From assembly GCA_018401275.1 (NCBI GenBank), contig JAGYKW010000003.1, forward strand, positions 1 to 64,000: a DNA stretch of 64,000 nt. Reading direction: 5' to 3'. Positions 40,288 through 49,005 of the stretch are shown one piece after another. The stretch is from Nitriliruptoraceae bacterium. Lineage in GTDB: Bacteria > Actinomycetota > Nitriliruptoria > Nitriliruptorales > Nitriliruptoraceae. The notes below the pieces were generated by a model, which was not told the origin of the DNA, made no database searches, and saw only the letters and a program-made list of their open reading frames with translations. The translations under genes and the position numbers were made by a program. Each line of letters starts with the position of its first letter. Positions within the stretch are counted from its first letter, which is position 1.

Positions 40288-41184
40288 TCACCCGGCCGAA
40301 GGTGCGTCCTCGCCCGGTCTCGACCAGTCGCGCACGTCCGCCACCGGCGTGAATCCCATGGCGCGGCCGAGTGCGCCGATCGGGGCGTCGGCGGCCACCG
40401 TGAGCGTGATCCGATCGAGCGACGCGGCGCCGTGGAGCGTGGTCAGGGCAGCGCCGAGCAGGGCACGCGCGATGCCGCGCCGGCGATGCGCCGGATGCGT
40501 GATGATCCGGTCGATGACGATGAGCCCGTCCAGATCGTCGACCATCGTCAGCGAGGCGACGGGCATGCCGTGCCGCGAGGCGAGCCAGACCTCTGCGCGC
40601 CGGAGCCGTGCGAGCGCGGCGATCCGCTCACGGTCCCACGCCCCCCATGCGTCGTCCCACGCGCGCCAGGCCGTGACGTCATCGCCGTGCGCGTACCGAT
40701 CGAGCACGGATGCGGCGTACCAGCGACGCTCGTCGATGACACCGCCGTCCGGGCCGACGAGTCGCTCGATCGTGACGTCGGCCGGCGGCTGTGGCGCGCT
40801 CGAGGGGAGCTCGTCCGGCGACAGCGCGAGGACCTCGAGGTCGGTGACGCGGCAGCCGGCCGCGGTGAGCTGTGCCGCGCGCGCGCCCTCCGCAACGTCG
40901 GTGACGGCATCAGCACCTACGGGCAGCTCGTAGCGCAGGTGCAGGGACCGGACACCGATCGGCTCCATGAGCCGCCGCACCCCTTCGAGCCGCACAGCGA
41001 CTTCGTCGGCCTCGGGAGGGGCGAGCAGGTCGACGACGTTGCCCTCATGGTGGTCTGGCCGCGCCGGTGTGCGCACGACGACATCGGTCCCGAGGTGGAT
41101 GACGAGCGCCTCCGGATGGACGCCGACACGCAGCGTGCGCAGCGCGAGTCCGTCGTCGCGGCGCGTCACTCCGGCCGCGCTCAC
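40288..41184 (-). CDS. GNAT-family N-acetyltransferase
   Basis: A 298-residue protein. The N-terminal part (about 1-140) has a degenerate GNAT-like or unknown fold. The C-terminal part is a clear GNAT domain, with acceptor-side strand WLASRHGMPVASLTMVDDLDGLIVIDRIITHPAHRRRGIARALLGAAL (motif A RRRGIA for CoA) and LTVAADAPIGALGRAMGFTPV (motif B). The substrate is unknown. GTG 41184 overlaps the lysA stop by 4 bases, so it is expressed with lysine synthesis. This gene is not normally present between lysA and hom. Confidence 0.85.
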   Translation of the reverse strand: MSAAGVTRRDDGLALRTLRVGVHPEALVIHLGTDVVVRTPARPDHHEGNVVDLLAPPEADEVAVRLEGVRRLMEPIGVRSLHLRYELPVGADAVTDVAEGARAAQLTAAGCRVTDLEVLALSPDELPSSAPQPPADVTIERLVGPDGGVIDERRWYAASVLDRYAHGDDVTAWRAWDDAWGAWDRERIAALARLRRAEVWLASRHGMPVASLTMVDDLDGLIVIDRIITHPAHRRRGIARALLGAALTTLHGAASLDRITLTVAADAPIGALGRAMGFTPVADVRDWSRPGEDAPSAG

Positions 41185-42527
41185 GACCCGTCGAGCGGCG
41201 TGGCGAGCGGCACGTCACGGCGCACCAGGTCGTCGAGCGTCTCGCGCCGCACGATCGTCCGGGCGACGCCGCCCTCGATGAGCACGGCGGCGGGCCGCGG
41301 CAGGCGGTTGTAGTTGGATGCCATCGCCTCGGTGTACGCACCGGTCACGGCGGTGGCGATCAGGTCGCCCGCGGCGACGTCGCGCGGCAGCGGCAGGTCC
41401 GTGCCGAGCACGTCACCGGACTCGCAGTGCTTGCCGACGAGCTGCACCGGACCGTCCGGGGCGGCGGAGTCGCGCCCGGCGAGCACCACCGGATGGACCG
41501 CGCCGTACAGCGCTGGCCGCATGTTGTCGCTCATGCCGCCGTCAACGGCGACCCAGCGCGACAGCCCCGGCAGGTCCTTGACGACCCCGACGCGGTAGAG
41601 CGTCAGCGTGGTCGGGGCGACGATCGCGCGGCCCGGTTCGACGAGCACCTTCGGGACGGGGAGCCCATGCGCCTGCGTGCGGGCGAGGATCGCGGCGCGC
41701 ATGGCGGCGGCGAGCTCGGCGACCTCGACCGGGTCATCGTCGGCCGCGTAGGCGACGCCCATCCCGCCACCGAGATCGACCTCGTCGAGCTGGACTCCGT
41801 ACGTGTCGCGCCAGTGGGCGAGCAGATCGATCGCGATCTCGGCGTTGGCGACGAACGCGTCGACGCCGAACACCTGCGAGCCGATGTGCGCGTGGATACC
41901 GATCAGCTGAAGGCCGTCGCACGCGAGCGTGCGCTCGAGCGCCGCGTCGGCGAGGCCGAGCGAGAGCGTGAAGCCGAACTTCGAGTCGTCCTGCCCGGTG
42001 CGCACGTACTCGTGGGTGTGCGCCTCGATCCCGGGCGTGATGCGCAGCAGCACCGGAGCGCGGACATCGCGGGCCCGTGCGAGCGCGTCGAGGCGCGTGA
42101 GCTCCTCCATCGCGTCGACGACGATGCGTCCGACCCCGACCTCGAGCGCACGGTCGAGCTCGACGTCGGACTTGTTGTTGCCGTGCAGGACGATGCGGGA
42201 CGGGTCGACGCCGGCGAGCAGGGCCGTGTGCAGCTCGCCGCCGGAGGCGACGTCCACGAGCAGTCCCTCCTGGGCGACGACCTGCAGGATCGCCGTGGTC
42301 GGCCATGCCTTCGAGGCGTAGATGACGTGGTCGGGTCCGAACGCGGCCGTGTAGGCGCGGCAGCGGGCGCGCAGCTCGTCACCGTCGACGACGTACAGCG
42401 GTGTGCTGTGCTCCTTCGCCAGCGTGTCGACCGCGACACCACCGACGGTGAGCACGCCGCGTTCATCGCGCGCCACACCGGGCGACCACGGGGGACCGAG
42501 CGGGGAACCGAGCGGCACGGTGCTCAC
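41181..42527 (-). CDS. lysA: Diaminopimelate decarboxylase
   Basis: A 448-residue fold-type III PLP enzyme making lysine from meso-diaminopimelate. PLP lysine in VIYASKAWPTTA, HGNNKSDVELDRAL, the IHAHIGSQ loop, EPGRAIVAP and the second-subunit CESGDVLG catalytic Cys are present. GTG 42527 overlaps argS (GTGA). Placement after argS is the actinobacterial norm. Confidence 0.97.
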   Translation of the reverse strand: MSTVPLGSPLGPPWSPGVARDERGVLTVGGVAVDTLAKEHSTPLYVVDGDELRARCRAYTAAFGPDHVIYASKAWPTTAILQVVAQEGLLVDVASGGELHTALLAGVDPSRIVLHGNNKSDVELDRALEVGVGRIVVDAMEELTRLDALARARDVRAPVLLRITPGIEAHTHEYVRTGQDDSKFGFTLSLGLADAALERTLACDGLQLIGIHAHIGSQVFGVDAFVANAEIAIDLLAHWRDTYGVQLDEVDLGGGMGVAYAADDDPVEVAELAAAMRAAILARTQAHGLPVPKVLVEPGRAIVAPTTLTLYRVGVVKDLPGLSRWVAVDGGMSDNMRPALYGAVHPVVLAGRDSAAPDGPVQLVGKHCESGDVLGTDLPLPRDVAAGDLIATAVTGAYTEAMASNYNRLPRPAAVLIEGGVARTIVRRETLDDLVRRDVPLATPLDGS

Positions 42528-44206
42528 ATCCGCTCCGGAGCACCGACGCGCAGCACCCCGAGCGCGTTCGCGAGCACCTGCTTCGCAGCGCTGATCAGCC
42601 AGTAGCGCGCCCGTGAGGACGCGACCATGCGGGCGCGCGTCTCGTCGTCGGCCTCAGGGTCATCGTCGAGCACGCGGCACTCGGCGTAGAAGCGGTGGAA
42701 CGTGCCGGCGAGCTCCTCCGCGTAGCGGGTGAGCCGCTGCGTGGCGCGCGCCTCGGCGGCGTCGGCGATGACGTGCGGCAGGCTCGACATCGAACGCAGC
42801 AGCGCACGCTCTGCCGGATGCGTGAGCAGCGCCAGGTCCGCGTCCTCGACGGTGCCGGGGTCGAAGCCGCGCTCGTCCGCCTGGCGCAGCACCGAAGCGA
42901 CCCGCGCGTGCGCGTACTGGACGTAGTAGACGGGGTTCTCCATCGACTGCTCGGCGACGACGGCGAGGTCGAGGTCGATCGTCGTGTCGAGGTTCTGGCG
43001 CAGGAAGTGGTAGCGAGCGACGTCGGCCCCGACCTCTGCGAGCGCCTCGTCGAGCGTGATCATCTCGCCTGCGCGCTTCGACAGGCGCACGGACTCACCG
43101 TCGCGCAGCAGGTTGACGAGCTGCCCGATGCGGATCTCGACGCTGTCGACACCGAGCCCGAGGCAGACCGCGGCCGCCTTGAGCCGCGCCACGTACCCAT
43201 GATGGTCCGCGCCGAGCAGGTAGATGCAGTGATCGGCGCGCGATCGCTTGTCGCGCATGTAGGCGCAGTCAGCGGCGAAGTAGGTCGGACGCCCGTCGGA
43301 ACGCACGAGCACGCGGTCCTTGTCGTCCCCGTGGTCGGTGGTGCGCAGGAACAGCGCGCCGTCGCGCTCCTCGGTGTGACCTGACGCGCGCAGCTGCTCG
43401 ATGGTGGCCTCGATGGCACCCTCGTCGTGCAGCCGCCCCTCGCTGGTCCACACGTCGAAGCGCACGCCGAGCCCCTCGAGCTGCTGCGCGATGCGCTCGC
43501 GCATGCGTGCGACGGCAGCCGCACCGACCGCGTCCGCGACCTCGTCGACCTCGCCGTCGAACAGGCCGTCGCCGTGGCGCTCGCGCAGCTCCACCGCGAG
43601 CCCGGGGACGTAGTCGCCGTGGTAGTCGTCCTCCCCGAGCGGGAGGCCGCGGTCGACGCGCACGATCGACGCGCCGAAGCGACGGATCTGCTCGCCGACG
43701 TCGTTCACGTAGTACTCGCGCGTCACCCGGTGCCCGGCGGCCTCGAGCAGCGCGGCGATCGCGTCGCCTGTCGCCGCCCAGCGTCCCGCGCCCAGGTGCA
43801 GCGGGCCGGTCGGGTTCGCGGACACGAACTCGACGTTGACGTGGCTCCCACCGTCAGCCGACCGGCGGCCGAAGCCCGGACCCTGCGCGAGGATGCGGCG
43901 CACGAGTGCGGCGTGCGCGAGGTCGGACAGACGGAAGTTGACGAAGCCCGGTCCGGCGACCTCGACCGCGTCGACCTCGGGGAGCGCAGCGAGCTCGGTC
44001 GCGAGCGCGTCAGCGAGCTCGCGCGGTGCGCGGCCAGCGGCCTTCGCGACGCGCAGCGCGATCGTCGACGCCCAGTCGCCGTGATCGGGATCCTTCGGGC
44101 GTTCGAGCGCCGGATCCTCGCTGGGCAGGCCCATGCGCGTGAGCGCGTCGCGGACCGCCGTCGCGAGCAGCGCGACGGTCGGATCGGACAGGGTGAGGTC
44201 GGGCAC
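42524..44206 (-). CDS. argS: Arginyl-tRNA synthetase
   Basis: A 560-residue class I synthetase. N-terminal Add1 domain (about 1-95), then HIGH-equivalent SANPTGPLHLGAGR; SKRAG(EM) stands in for KMSKS, as in many ArgRS that lack the canonical motif; and a C-terminal DALR anticodon-binding domain. GTG 44206. A TAGGCT at 44233-44238 (minus) is a likely -10. First gene of the argS-lysA-GNAT run, and it faces a tRNA-Arg gene transcribed the other way. Confidence 0.97.
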   Translation of the reverse strand: MPDLTLSDPTVALLATAVRDALTRMGLPSEDPALERPKDPDHGDWASTIALRVAKAAGRAPRELADALATELAALPEVDAVEVAGPGFVNFRLSDLAHAALVRRILAQGPGFGRRSADGGSHVNVEFVSANPTGPLHLGAGRWAATGDAIAALLEAAGHRVTREYYVNDVGEQIRRFGASIVRVDRGLPLGEDDYHGDYVPGLAVELRERHGDGLFDGEVDEVADAVGAAAVARMRERIAQQLEGLGVRFDVWTSEGRLHDEGAIEATIEQLRASGHTEERDGALFLRTTDHGDDKDRVLVRSDGRPTYFAADCAYMRDKRSRADHCIYLLGADHHGYVARLKAAAVCLGLGVDSVEIRIGQLVNLLRDGESVRLSKRAGEMITLDEALAEVGADVARYHFLRQNLDTTIDLDLAVVAEQSMENPVYYVQYAHARVASVLRQADERGFDPGTVEDADLALLTHPAERALLRSMSSLPHVIADAAEARATQRLTRYAEELAGTFHRFYAECRVLDDDPEADDETRARMVASSRARYWLISAAKQVLANALGVLRVGAPERM

Positions 44207-44282
44207 GGGGGTCCTCAGGACTCGGTCGCGGCAGCCTAACGGCGGGGCGCCGATGCACCGGGCGGTAGCCTGCCGTCGTCCC

Positions 44283-44354
44283 GCCCCCGTAGCTCAGTGG
44301 ATAGAGCACTGGCCTCCGGAGCCAGAAGCGAAGGTTCGATTCCTTCCGGGGGTA
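44283..44354 (+). tRNA. tRNA-Arg (anticodon CCG)
   Basis: A full cloverleaf of 72 bases: acceptor GCCCCCG/CGGGGGT (first pair G-U), D-arm GCTC-AGTGGATA-GAGC, anticodon arm CTGGC-CTCCGGA-GCCAG with anticodon CCG at 44316-44318, variable AAGC, T-arm GAAGG-TTCGATT-CCTTC and discriminator A. The 3' CCA is not encoded. It reads CGG codons. TAGCCT at 44266-44271 is a possible -10. It sits next to argS, whose product charges it. Confidence 0.96.
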
Positions 44355-44384
44355 CCGATCGACGACGGCGACGCTCGGCTGACG

Positions 44385-45341
44385 ATGCCCACCGGACCGA
44401 CCGCCCCGACTCCTCGCCCAGGTCCGCGCCTCAGCGCCCTCCTCGTCGTGAACCCGACGGCGACCACGACGCGACCAGAACTGCGCGACCTCATCATCGC
44501 GGCCCTCGAGGGCACGGTCGCGCTCGAGGTGCGTCCGACGCAGGGGCGTGGTCACGCGACCGCGCTCGCTGCCGAGGCGGTCGCACAGGGACGTGACGCG
44601 GTCGTCGTGCTCGGTGGCGATGGCACGGCGAACGAGGTCATCCAGGCGCTCGCCCACTCCTCGACCGCGCTCGGGCTCGTGCCCGGCGGCGGCGCGAACG
44701 TGCTCGCCCGCTCCCTCGGACTGCCGGCCGAACCGGTCGCGGCGACGTCACGCCTGCTGCGGGCGCTGCGGACCGGTGGGCGACGCCGGATCGGGCTGGG
44801 TCGCGCGGACGACCGGCTGTTCGCGTTCAACGCCGGGATGGGCTTCGACGCGGCCGTGGTGCACCGGGTCGAGCGTGACCGGGCGCGCAAGCAGCTGCTG
44901 CGTCAGGCCGCGTTCGTGACGTCGGCGCTCGGCGAGTGGCACGCGCAGCGCGACCGACCCGATCCGCTGCGCGTCGTCCTGCCCGACGGGCAGGAGCGGC
45001 TCGCGGACGTGGCGCTCGTCGCGAACTCCTCCCCCTACACCTTCCTCGGCCCACGGCCCCTGACCGCGCACCCCGGCGCGTCGTTCGACCTCGGGCTCGA
45101 CCTGCTGACCGTGCGCGAGGCCACGCTCGGCCGGCTCACGACCGTCATCGCGGGGGCGCTCGCCGGGGGGCGGCACGTCCGACTCGCCGGCGTGCGCCAC
45201 GACCGCGACCTGCCGTCGCTGGCCATCGAGGTGGCGGACGGAGGCAGCGCGCTGCCGGTCCACGTCGATGGGGACCCGCTCCCGGCCCGGGACCGCCTCG
45301 TGCTGACCGCCCTGCCCGACGCCCTCGTCGTCCTCACCTGA
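44385..45341 (+). CDS. Diacylglycerol kinase-like (DAGK_cat/YegS) lipid kinase
   Basis: A 318-residue protein with the lipid-kinase catalytic fold: LLVVNPTATTTRPEL, the nucleotide-binding VVVLGGDGTANEVIQAL, GLVPGGGANVLARSLGLP and FNAGMGFDAAVV. C-terminal lobe VEVADGGSALPVHVDGDPLP is also typical. Members phosphorylate diacylglycerol, sphingosine or related lipids, or take part in phosphatidylinositol mannoside pathways in mycobacteria. ATG 44385 was chosen by similarity; the frame is open far upstream through the tRNA. The stop codon lies inside a tandem 12-bp repeat. Confidence 0.9.
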   Translation: MPTGPTAPTPRPGPRLSALLVVNPTATTTRPELRDLIIAALEGTVALEVRPTQGRGHATALAAEAVAQGRDAVVVLGGDGTANEVIQALAHSSTALGLVPGGGANVLARSLGLPAEPVAATSRLLRALRTGGRRRIGLGRADDRLFAFNAGMGFDAAVVHRVERDRARKQLLRQAAFVTSALGEWHAQRDRPDPLRVVLPDGQERLADVALVANSSPYTFLGPRPLTAHPGASFDLGLDLLTVREATLGRLTTVIAGALAGGRHVRLAGVRHDRDLPSLAIEVADGGSALPVHVDGDPLPARDRLVLTALPDALVVLT

Positions 45342-45374
45342 GCGTCGACCTGAGCGTCGACCTGAGCGTCGACC
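45336..45374. repeat. 12-bp tandem repeat, 3.25 copies
   Basis: ACCTGAGCGTCG is repeated three times without a mismatch, plus ACC, across the stop codon of the diacylglycerol kinase-like gene. The first copy supplies the TGA. It looks like slippage expansion; copy number may vary between strains. Confidence 0.85.
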
Positions 45375-45438
45375 AGGCCCCCAGCCGCCCATCTGGACTG
45401 GAATGCGGTCGCTTCTGGCCCGCTGGCCAGCCGGCCCC

Positions 45439-45466
45439 TTGACAGGGGGGGTGGACCGGTTACGGT
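45439..45466 (+). promoter_or_regulatory. Sigma-A-type promoter for whiB1-like gene
   Basis: TTGACA (45439-45444), a 16-base spacer and TACGGT (45461-45466). It precedes the chosen whiB start by about 117 bases, giving a long leader. The -35 is a perfect consensus, rare in this GC-rich window, and shares CCCCTTGACAGG with the promoter of the other whiB gene. Confidence 0.7.
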
Positions 45467-45582
45467 GACTCTCCGCGCTCGTGAAGGTCTTCTCGAAGTC
45501 ACGCTCGCGCATCGCCGATCCCCCTCGGCCGACCCACCCGGCCGACCCCCCGGCCGGCCTCCCCCACGGCACGGAGCGAACG

Positions 45583-45834
45583 ATGGACTGGCGCAACGAG
45601 GCATCCTGCAGGGACGTGGACCCCGACCTGTTCTTCCCCATCGGGACGACGGGGATCGCGATCGAGCAGGTCGACGCGGCCAAGCGCATCTGCGCCAGCT
45701 GCCTCGTGCGCGAGCCGTGCCTGGAGTTCGCGCTCGCGTCGAACCAGGACGCCGGCGTCTGGGGCGGACTGACCGAGGACGAGCGCCGCACGCTCAAGCG
45801 TGCCCGTCAGCGCCGTCGCCGGCTGGTCAGCTGA
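45583..45834 (+). CDS. whiB1: WhiB-family iron-sulfur transcription factor (WhiB1-like)
   Basis: An 83-residue Wbl protein. The four [4Fe-4S] ligands are Cys9, Cys37, Cys40 and Cys46 (C-Xn-CxxCx5C), followed by the turn GVWGG (58-62) and a basic C-terminus (LKRARQRRRR) for DNA contact. Wbl proteins bind the sigma-A region 4 domain and sense NO or oxygen. ATG 45583 with GGAG six bases upstream; the frame is open to 45481 but that part is Pro-rich and unlike Wbl. Adjacent to pdtaS, as Rv3219 (whiB1) is to Rv3220c. Confidence 0.93.
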   Translation: MDWRNEASCRDVDPDLFFPIGTTGIAIEQVDAAKRICASCLVREPCLEFALASNQDAGVWGGLTEDERRTLKRARQRRRRLVS

Positions 45835-45883
45835 CCCGACCCCGACGGCTCGACGGTCCCACGGCTCCGATGGCTGGACGTTC

Positions 45884-47332
45884 TCAGCGGGGCAGCGGCG
45901 CACTCACGCGGGCGATCGTGCCACCCTGCGGTGTCGCACGCGCGACGGTCAACGTCCCCTCGAGCTCGCTCGTGATGAGCGTGTCCGCGATCTGCAGCCC
46001 GAGGTTCGCATCGCGCACGTGATCGAAGCCTTCGTCGACGCCGGGCCCGTCGTCCTCGACCTCCATCGTGAACGTCGCCGGACCTCGGTCGAGCCGCACG
46101 GTGATCGTGCCGCCAGCGGTCCCCGGCCCGTAGGCATGCTCGAGCGCGTTCTGCAGCAGCTCGGAGAGCACCAGCGCGAGCGGGCTCGCGAGCTGCGGTG
46201 ACAGCTCCCCAGCGCGACCCTCGATCACCGTCGTCACCGTCCGGCTCGGATCGGAGAGTCCTGCCCCGACGATGTCGGCGAGCCGCTGCGCCACGATGTC
46301 GAAGGTGACCCGCTGCCGCGAGTCCTCCGAGAGCGTCTCGTGCACGAGCGCGATCGATCCGATGCGACGCACCGACTCCTGCAGCGCCTCGCGACCCTCG
46401 TCGGTGCGCATGCGCCGGGACTGCACGCGCAGCAGCGACGCGACCGTCTGCAGGTTGTTCTTGACCCGATGATGGATCTCGCGGATCGTCGCATCCTTGG
46501 ACAGCAGCAGCCGCTCATGACGACGCAGCTCGGTGACCTCACGCATCAGCATGACCGCACCGAGCACCCGCTCGCCACGGGTGAGCGGCAGGAGGCGCCG
46601 CAGGACGACCGACCCACGCGCCTCGACCTCCGACTCGACCGGACGGCCCTCCTGCAGGGCCGTCATCAGCGTCTCGTCGTCGAGGTCGAAGTCGGTCAGG
46701 CTGCGGCGGGTGACGTTCGAGGTCACGCCGAGCCGGCGATACGCGCTGACCGCGTTGGGTGAGGCGTAGCTCACGCGGCCCGTCGAGTCGACGCGGACCA
46801 TGCCGTCGCCGACGCGCGGCGCGACCTCCCGCTCCGGGTCCTCCCCGTCGAAGGGGAACGCGCCCTCCGCGATCATCGCCGAGAGTTCGTTCGCGGTCTG
46901 CAGGTAGGTGAGCTCGAGCTGTGACGGTGCACGGACCGTCGACAGGTTCGCCTCGCGCGACACGACGGCGATGATCTCCCCACGCCAGGGCACCGGGATC
47001 GCCTCCTGACGGACGGGGACACCTGAGGACCAGTCCGGTTCGCCATCACGGACGATCGCACCCTCCTCGAAGGCGCGCAGGATCGCGGCCTGCGACGCCC
47101 ACGCGAGCGTGGTGCCGACGAGGTCCTCCTGGTGGACGGTCTGCGCCGTGTAGGGACGCATCTGGGCGGCGACGACGATCTCCGTGGTCGACGGATCGCG
47201 CACGCACAGCAGCAGGTCGGCGAACGCGAGGTCGGACAGGATCTGCCAGTCGGAGATCAGCGCCTGCACGCGCGCGGTCGCATCGACGGGCAGACCGGCG
47301 CGTTCCTCGAGGATCCGTTCGAGGGTCGACAC
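45884..47332 (-). CDS. pdtaS: PdtaS-type cytosolic sensor histidine kinase
   Basis: A 482-residue soluble kinase: N-terminal GAF-like domain (about 10-155), PAS domain (about 165-275), HisKA_2 dimerisation/phosphoacceptor helix IREIHHRVKNNLQTVASLLRVQSRR with His288 the likely phosphate site, and a C-terminal HATPase (ELLQNALEHAYG, EVEDDGPGVDE, GLQIADTLI). No membrane helix. This is the layout of mycobacterial PdtaS, which signals to the RNA-binding ANTAR regulator PdtaR; no PdtaR gene is in this window. Expressed one base after the stop of a stand-alone sigma-region-4 gene. Confidence 0.92.
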   Translation of the reverse strand: MSTLERILEERAGLPVDATARVQALISDWQILSDLAFADLLLCVRDPSTTEIVVAAQMRPYTAQTVHQEDLVGTTLAWASQAAILRAFEEGAIVRDGEPDWSSGVPVRQEAIPVPWRGEIIAVVSREANLSTVRAPSQLELTYLQTANELSAMIAEGAFPFDGEDPEREVAPRVGDGMVRVDSTGRVSYASPNAVSAYRRLGVTSNVTRRSLTDFDLDDETLMTALQEGRPVESEVEARGSVVLRRLLPLTRGERVLGAVMLMREVTELRRHERLLLSKDATIREIHHRVKNNLQTVASLLRVQSRRMRTDEGREALQESVRRIGSIALVHETLSEDSRQRVTFDIVAQRLADIVGAGLSDPSRTVTTVIEGRAGELSPQLASPLALVLSELLQNALEHAYGPGTAGGTITVRLDRGPATFTMEVEDDGPGVDEGFDHVRDANLGLQIADTLITSELEGTLTVARATPQGGTIARVSAPLPR

Positions 47333-47333
47333 G

Positions 47334-47669
47334 TCAGCGCTCGAGGAACCGCTGCAGCTGCTGCAACGGGATCACCTCGCGGATGCGCTCGAAGGCTCGG
47401 GCCTCGATCTCCCGGAGCTCTCCGAGCGAGATGCCGAGCGTCCGCGCGGCGTCCGCCGGGTCCTGCGGGTGTCCGTCGACGAGCCCCATGCGCAGCTCGA
47501 GCACCCGGCGCTGCGTCTCCGGCAGCCGCTGCAGCACGCGCTTGAGCGGAGCAGCGAGCTGCGCCGAACGCTCGTCGACACCATCGGCCGACGCTGCCTT
47601 CGCGCCGGGGCGCGCTGCCGCACCACGCTCGCCGCCGCGTGGTCCTCCGCGCTTCTTCCCCTCAGCCAT
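47334..47669 (-). CDS. Stand-alone sigma-70 region 4-like DNA-binding protein
   Basis: A 111-residue protein. The first 38 residues are Lys/Arg/Gly/Ala-rich. The rest is a sigma region 4: VLQRLPETQRRVLELRMGLVDGHPQDPADAARTLGISLGELREIEARAFERIREVIP. The E-R-G-L-DG-HP and R-I-E-A-R-A pattern matches region 4.2 of primary (RpoD-like) sigma factors more than ECF factors. Regions 1-3 are missing and no frameshifted remains flank it. It could bind -35 DNA or core RNA polymerase as a partner or competitor. It lies one base before pdtaS and 60 bases after the epimerase gene. Confidence 0.85.
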   Translation of the reverse strand: MAEGKKRGGPRGGERGAAARPGAKAASADGVDERSAQLAAPLKRVLQRLPETQRRVLELRMGLVDGHPQDPADAARTLGISLGELREIEARAFERIREVIPLQQLQRFLER

Positions 47670-47729
47670 GCACGCAGCGTAGTTGCGTCGGGCCGAGCGG
47701 TCGCCTCGTCAGCCTCGACGCGACCCGTG

Positions 47730-48698
47730 TCAGCCCCGGGCGGACTCCTCGGCCCAGGCGATGGTCGCCCGCACACCGTCGGCCACGCCGGTCCACGGCT
47801 GCCAACCGAGCACCGTGCGCGCCCGCGACGCGTCGACGACGCTGTGGCGCACCTCCCCTGCTCGCTCGGGCCCACGCACGGGCGGCAGGTCGTAGCCCGT
47901 CGCCGCCGCGCACTCGGCGTAGAGCTGGTCGACCGTCGTCGCGACCCCCGTGCCGATCAGCATGCGCTCCCCCGCCGCCTCCGGTACCGACCCTGCCCGG
48001 ACGAACGCATCGACGACATCGTCGACGAACACGAAGTCACGCGTCTGCTCGCCGTCACCGAAGATCGTGCACGGCGCACCCTCCAGCATGCGGCCGGCGA
48101 ATATCGCGACGACGCCACCCTCGCCCGACGTCGACTGGTGGGGTCCGTACACGTTCGCGAGTGTCAGGACGACGCCCTCCATGTCGTGCGTGGCGCCGTA
48201 GGCGAGCACGTAGTCGCCCGCGGCGCGCTTCGAGACGCCGTACGGCGAGAGCGGCGGCGTCGTCACCTGCTCGTCGATCGGCAGCTGCTCCGCCGGCGGA
48301 TCGCCGTACCCCGCGATGGACGCGGCGTACACGACTCGGCGAACGCCATGACGTCGCGCCGCCTCGAGGACGTGGATGGTCCCGAGCACGTTGAGTCGCG
48401 CGTCCTCGAGCGGACGGTCGACGCTGACGCGGACGTCGACCTGCGCAGCGAGATGGAAGATGACGTTGGGACGCATGCGCGCGACGAGCGCGTCGAACGC
48501 GTCCGACGTGACGTCGATGTGGTCGAACTGCAGCCGCCCCGTCAGGTGAGGCGCGCGGGCGAGCGAGAGGTTCGCCAAGCGTCCGGTCGAGAGGTCATCG
48601 ACGGCGACCACCCGGTGACCCTCCTCGAGCAGCCGTACGACCAGGTTCGAGCCGATGAAGCCTGCGGCCCCGGTCACGAGCACGAGCTCCTCAGCCAC
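47730..48698 (-). CDS. NAD-dependent epimerase/dehydratase (extended SDR)
   Basis: A 322-residue extended SDR: NAD-binding VTGAAGFIGSNLVVRLLEEGHRVVAVDDLSTG, catalytic Ser/Tyr-x3-Lys (AASIAGYG and YGVSKRAAGDY), LANVYGPHQ and FVDDVVDAF. Similar to UDP-glucose 4-epimerases and nucleotide-sugar epimerases; the exact sugar is not determinable. GTG 48698 overlaps the anti-sigma stop by 8 bases (GTGGCTGA), so it is translated within the sigH-rshA operon, an unusual partner. Confidence 0.88.
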   Translation of the reverse strand: MAEELVLVTGAAGFIGSNLVVRLLEEGHRVVAVDDLSTGRLANLSLARAPHLTGRLQFDHIDVTSDAFDALVARMRPNVIFHLAAQVDVRVSVDRPLEDARLNVLGTIHVLEAARRHGVRRVVYAASIAGYGDPPAEQLPIDEQVTTPPLSPYGVSKRAAGDYVLAYGATHDMEGVVLTLANVYGPHQSTSGEGGVVAIFAGRMLEGAPCTIFGDGEQTRDFVFVDDVVDAFVRAGSVPEAAGERMLIGTGVATTVDQLYAECAAATGYDLPPVRGPERAGEVRHSVVDASRARTVLGWQPWTGVADGVRATIAWAEESARG

Positions 48699-49005
48699 GG
48701 TCGTCGTCCTGCTCGACGCCGGCGGAGACCTCCTGCAGGCGCGCACGGACGCGTTCGACGAGGTCGGCCGGTGCCTGCTCCGCGCAGCCCTCCCGGATGA
48801 GCTCACGCAGCCGGGCCCTGAGGTCACGCTCCGACGTGCAGGGCAGGCAGTCGTCGAGGTGTCCGTCGAGCTCGCGGGCCTCGCTGGCGTCCATCTCCCC
48901 GTCGAGGAAGCGCTCGATGCGCTCCGCGAGGTCCTCGCAGTGCGCGTGCGTGCCGGACGGGGGCGTCATCCCCGTCACCCCATGTCCTCCGTCGCCGACG
49001 CTCAT
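48691..49005 (-). CDS. Zinc-binding anti-sigma factor (RsrA/RshA family)
   Basis: A 104-residue anti-sigma factor. The ZAS redox-zinc motif is His49, Cys53 and Cys56 (HLDDCLPC), with His22/Cys23 (HAHCEDL) upstream as the further ligand set. In this family, disulfide stress oxidises the cysteines, expels zinc and frees the sigma factor. It lies directly after the sigma gene (ATGA overlap). GAGGAGG precedes ATG 49005. Matches Rv3221A beside sigH. Confidence 0.93.
   Translation of the reverse strand: MSVGDGGHGVTGMTPPSGTHAHCEDLAERIERFLDGEMDASEARELDGHLDDCLPCTSERDLRARLRELIREGCAEQAPADLVERVRARLQEVSAGVEQDDDRG

Noticed and set aside
44283-44354. Genomic-island insertion at the tRNA-Arg
   Set aside because: No repeat of the tRNA 3' end nearby and no integrase; the neighbours are conserved housekeeping genes.
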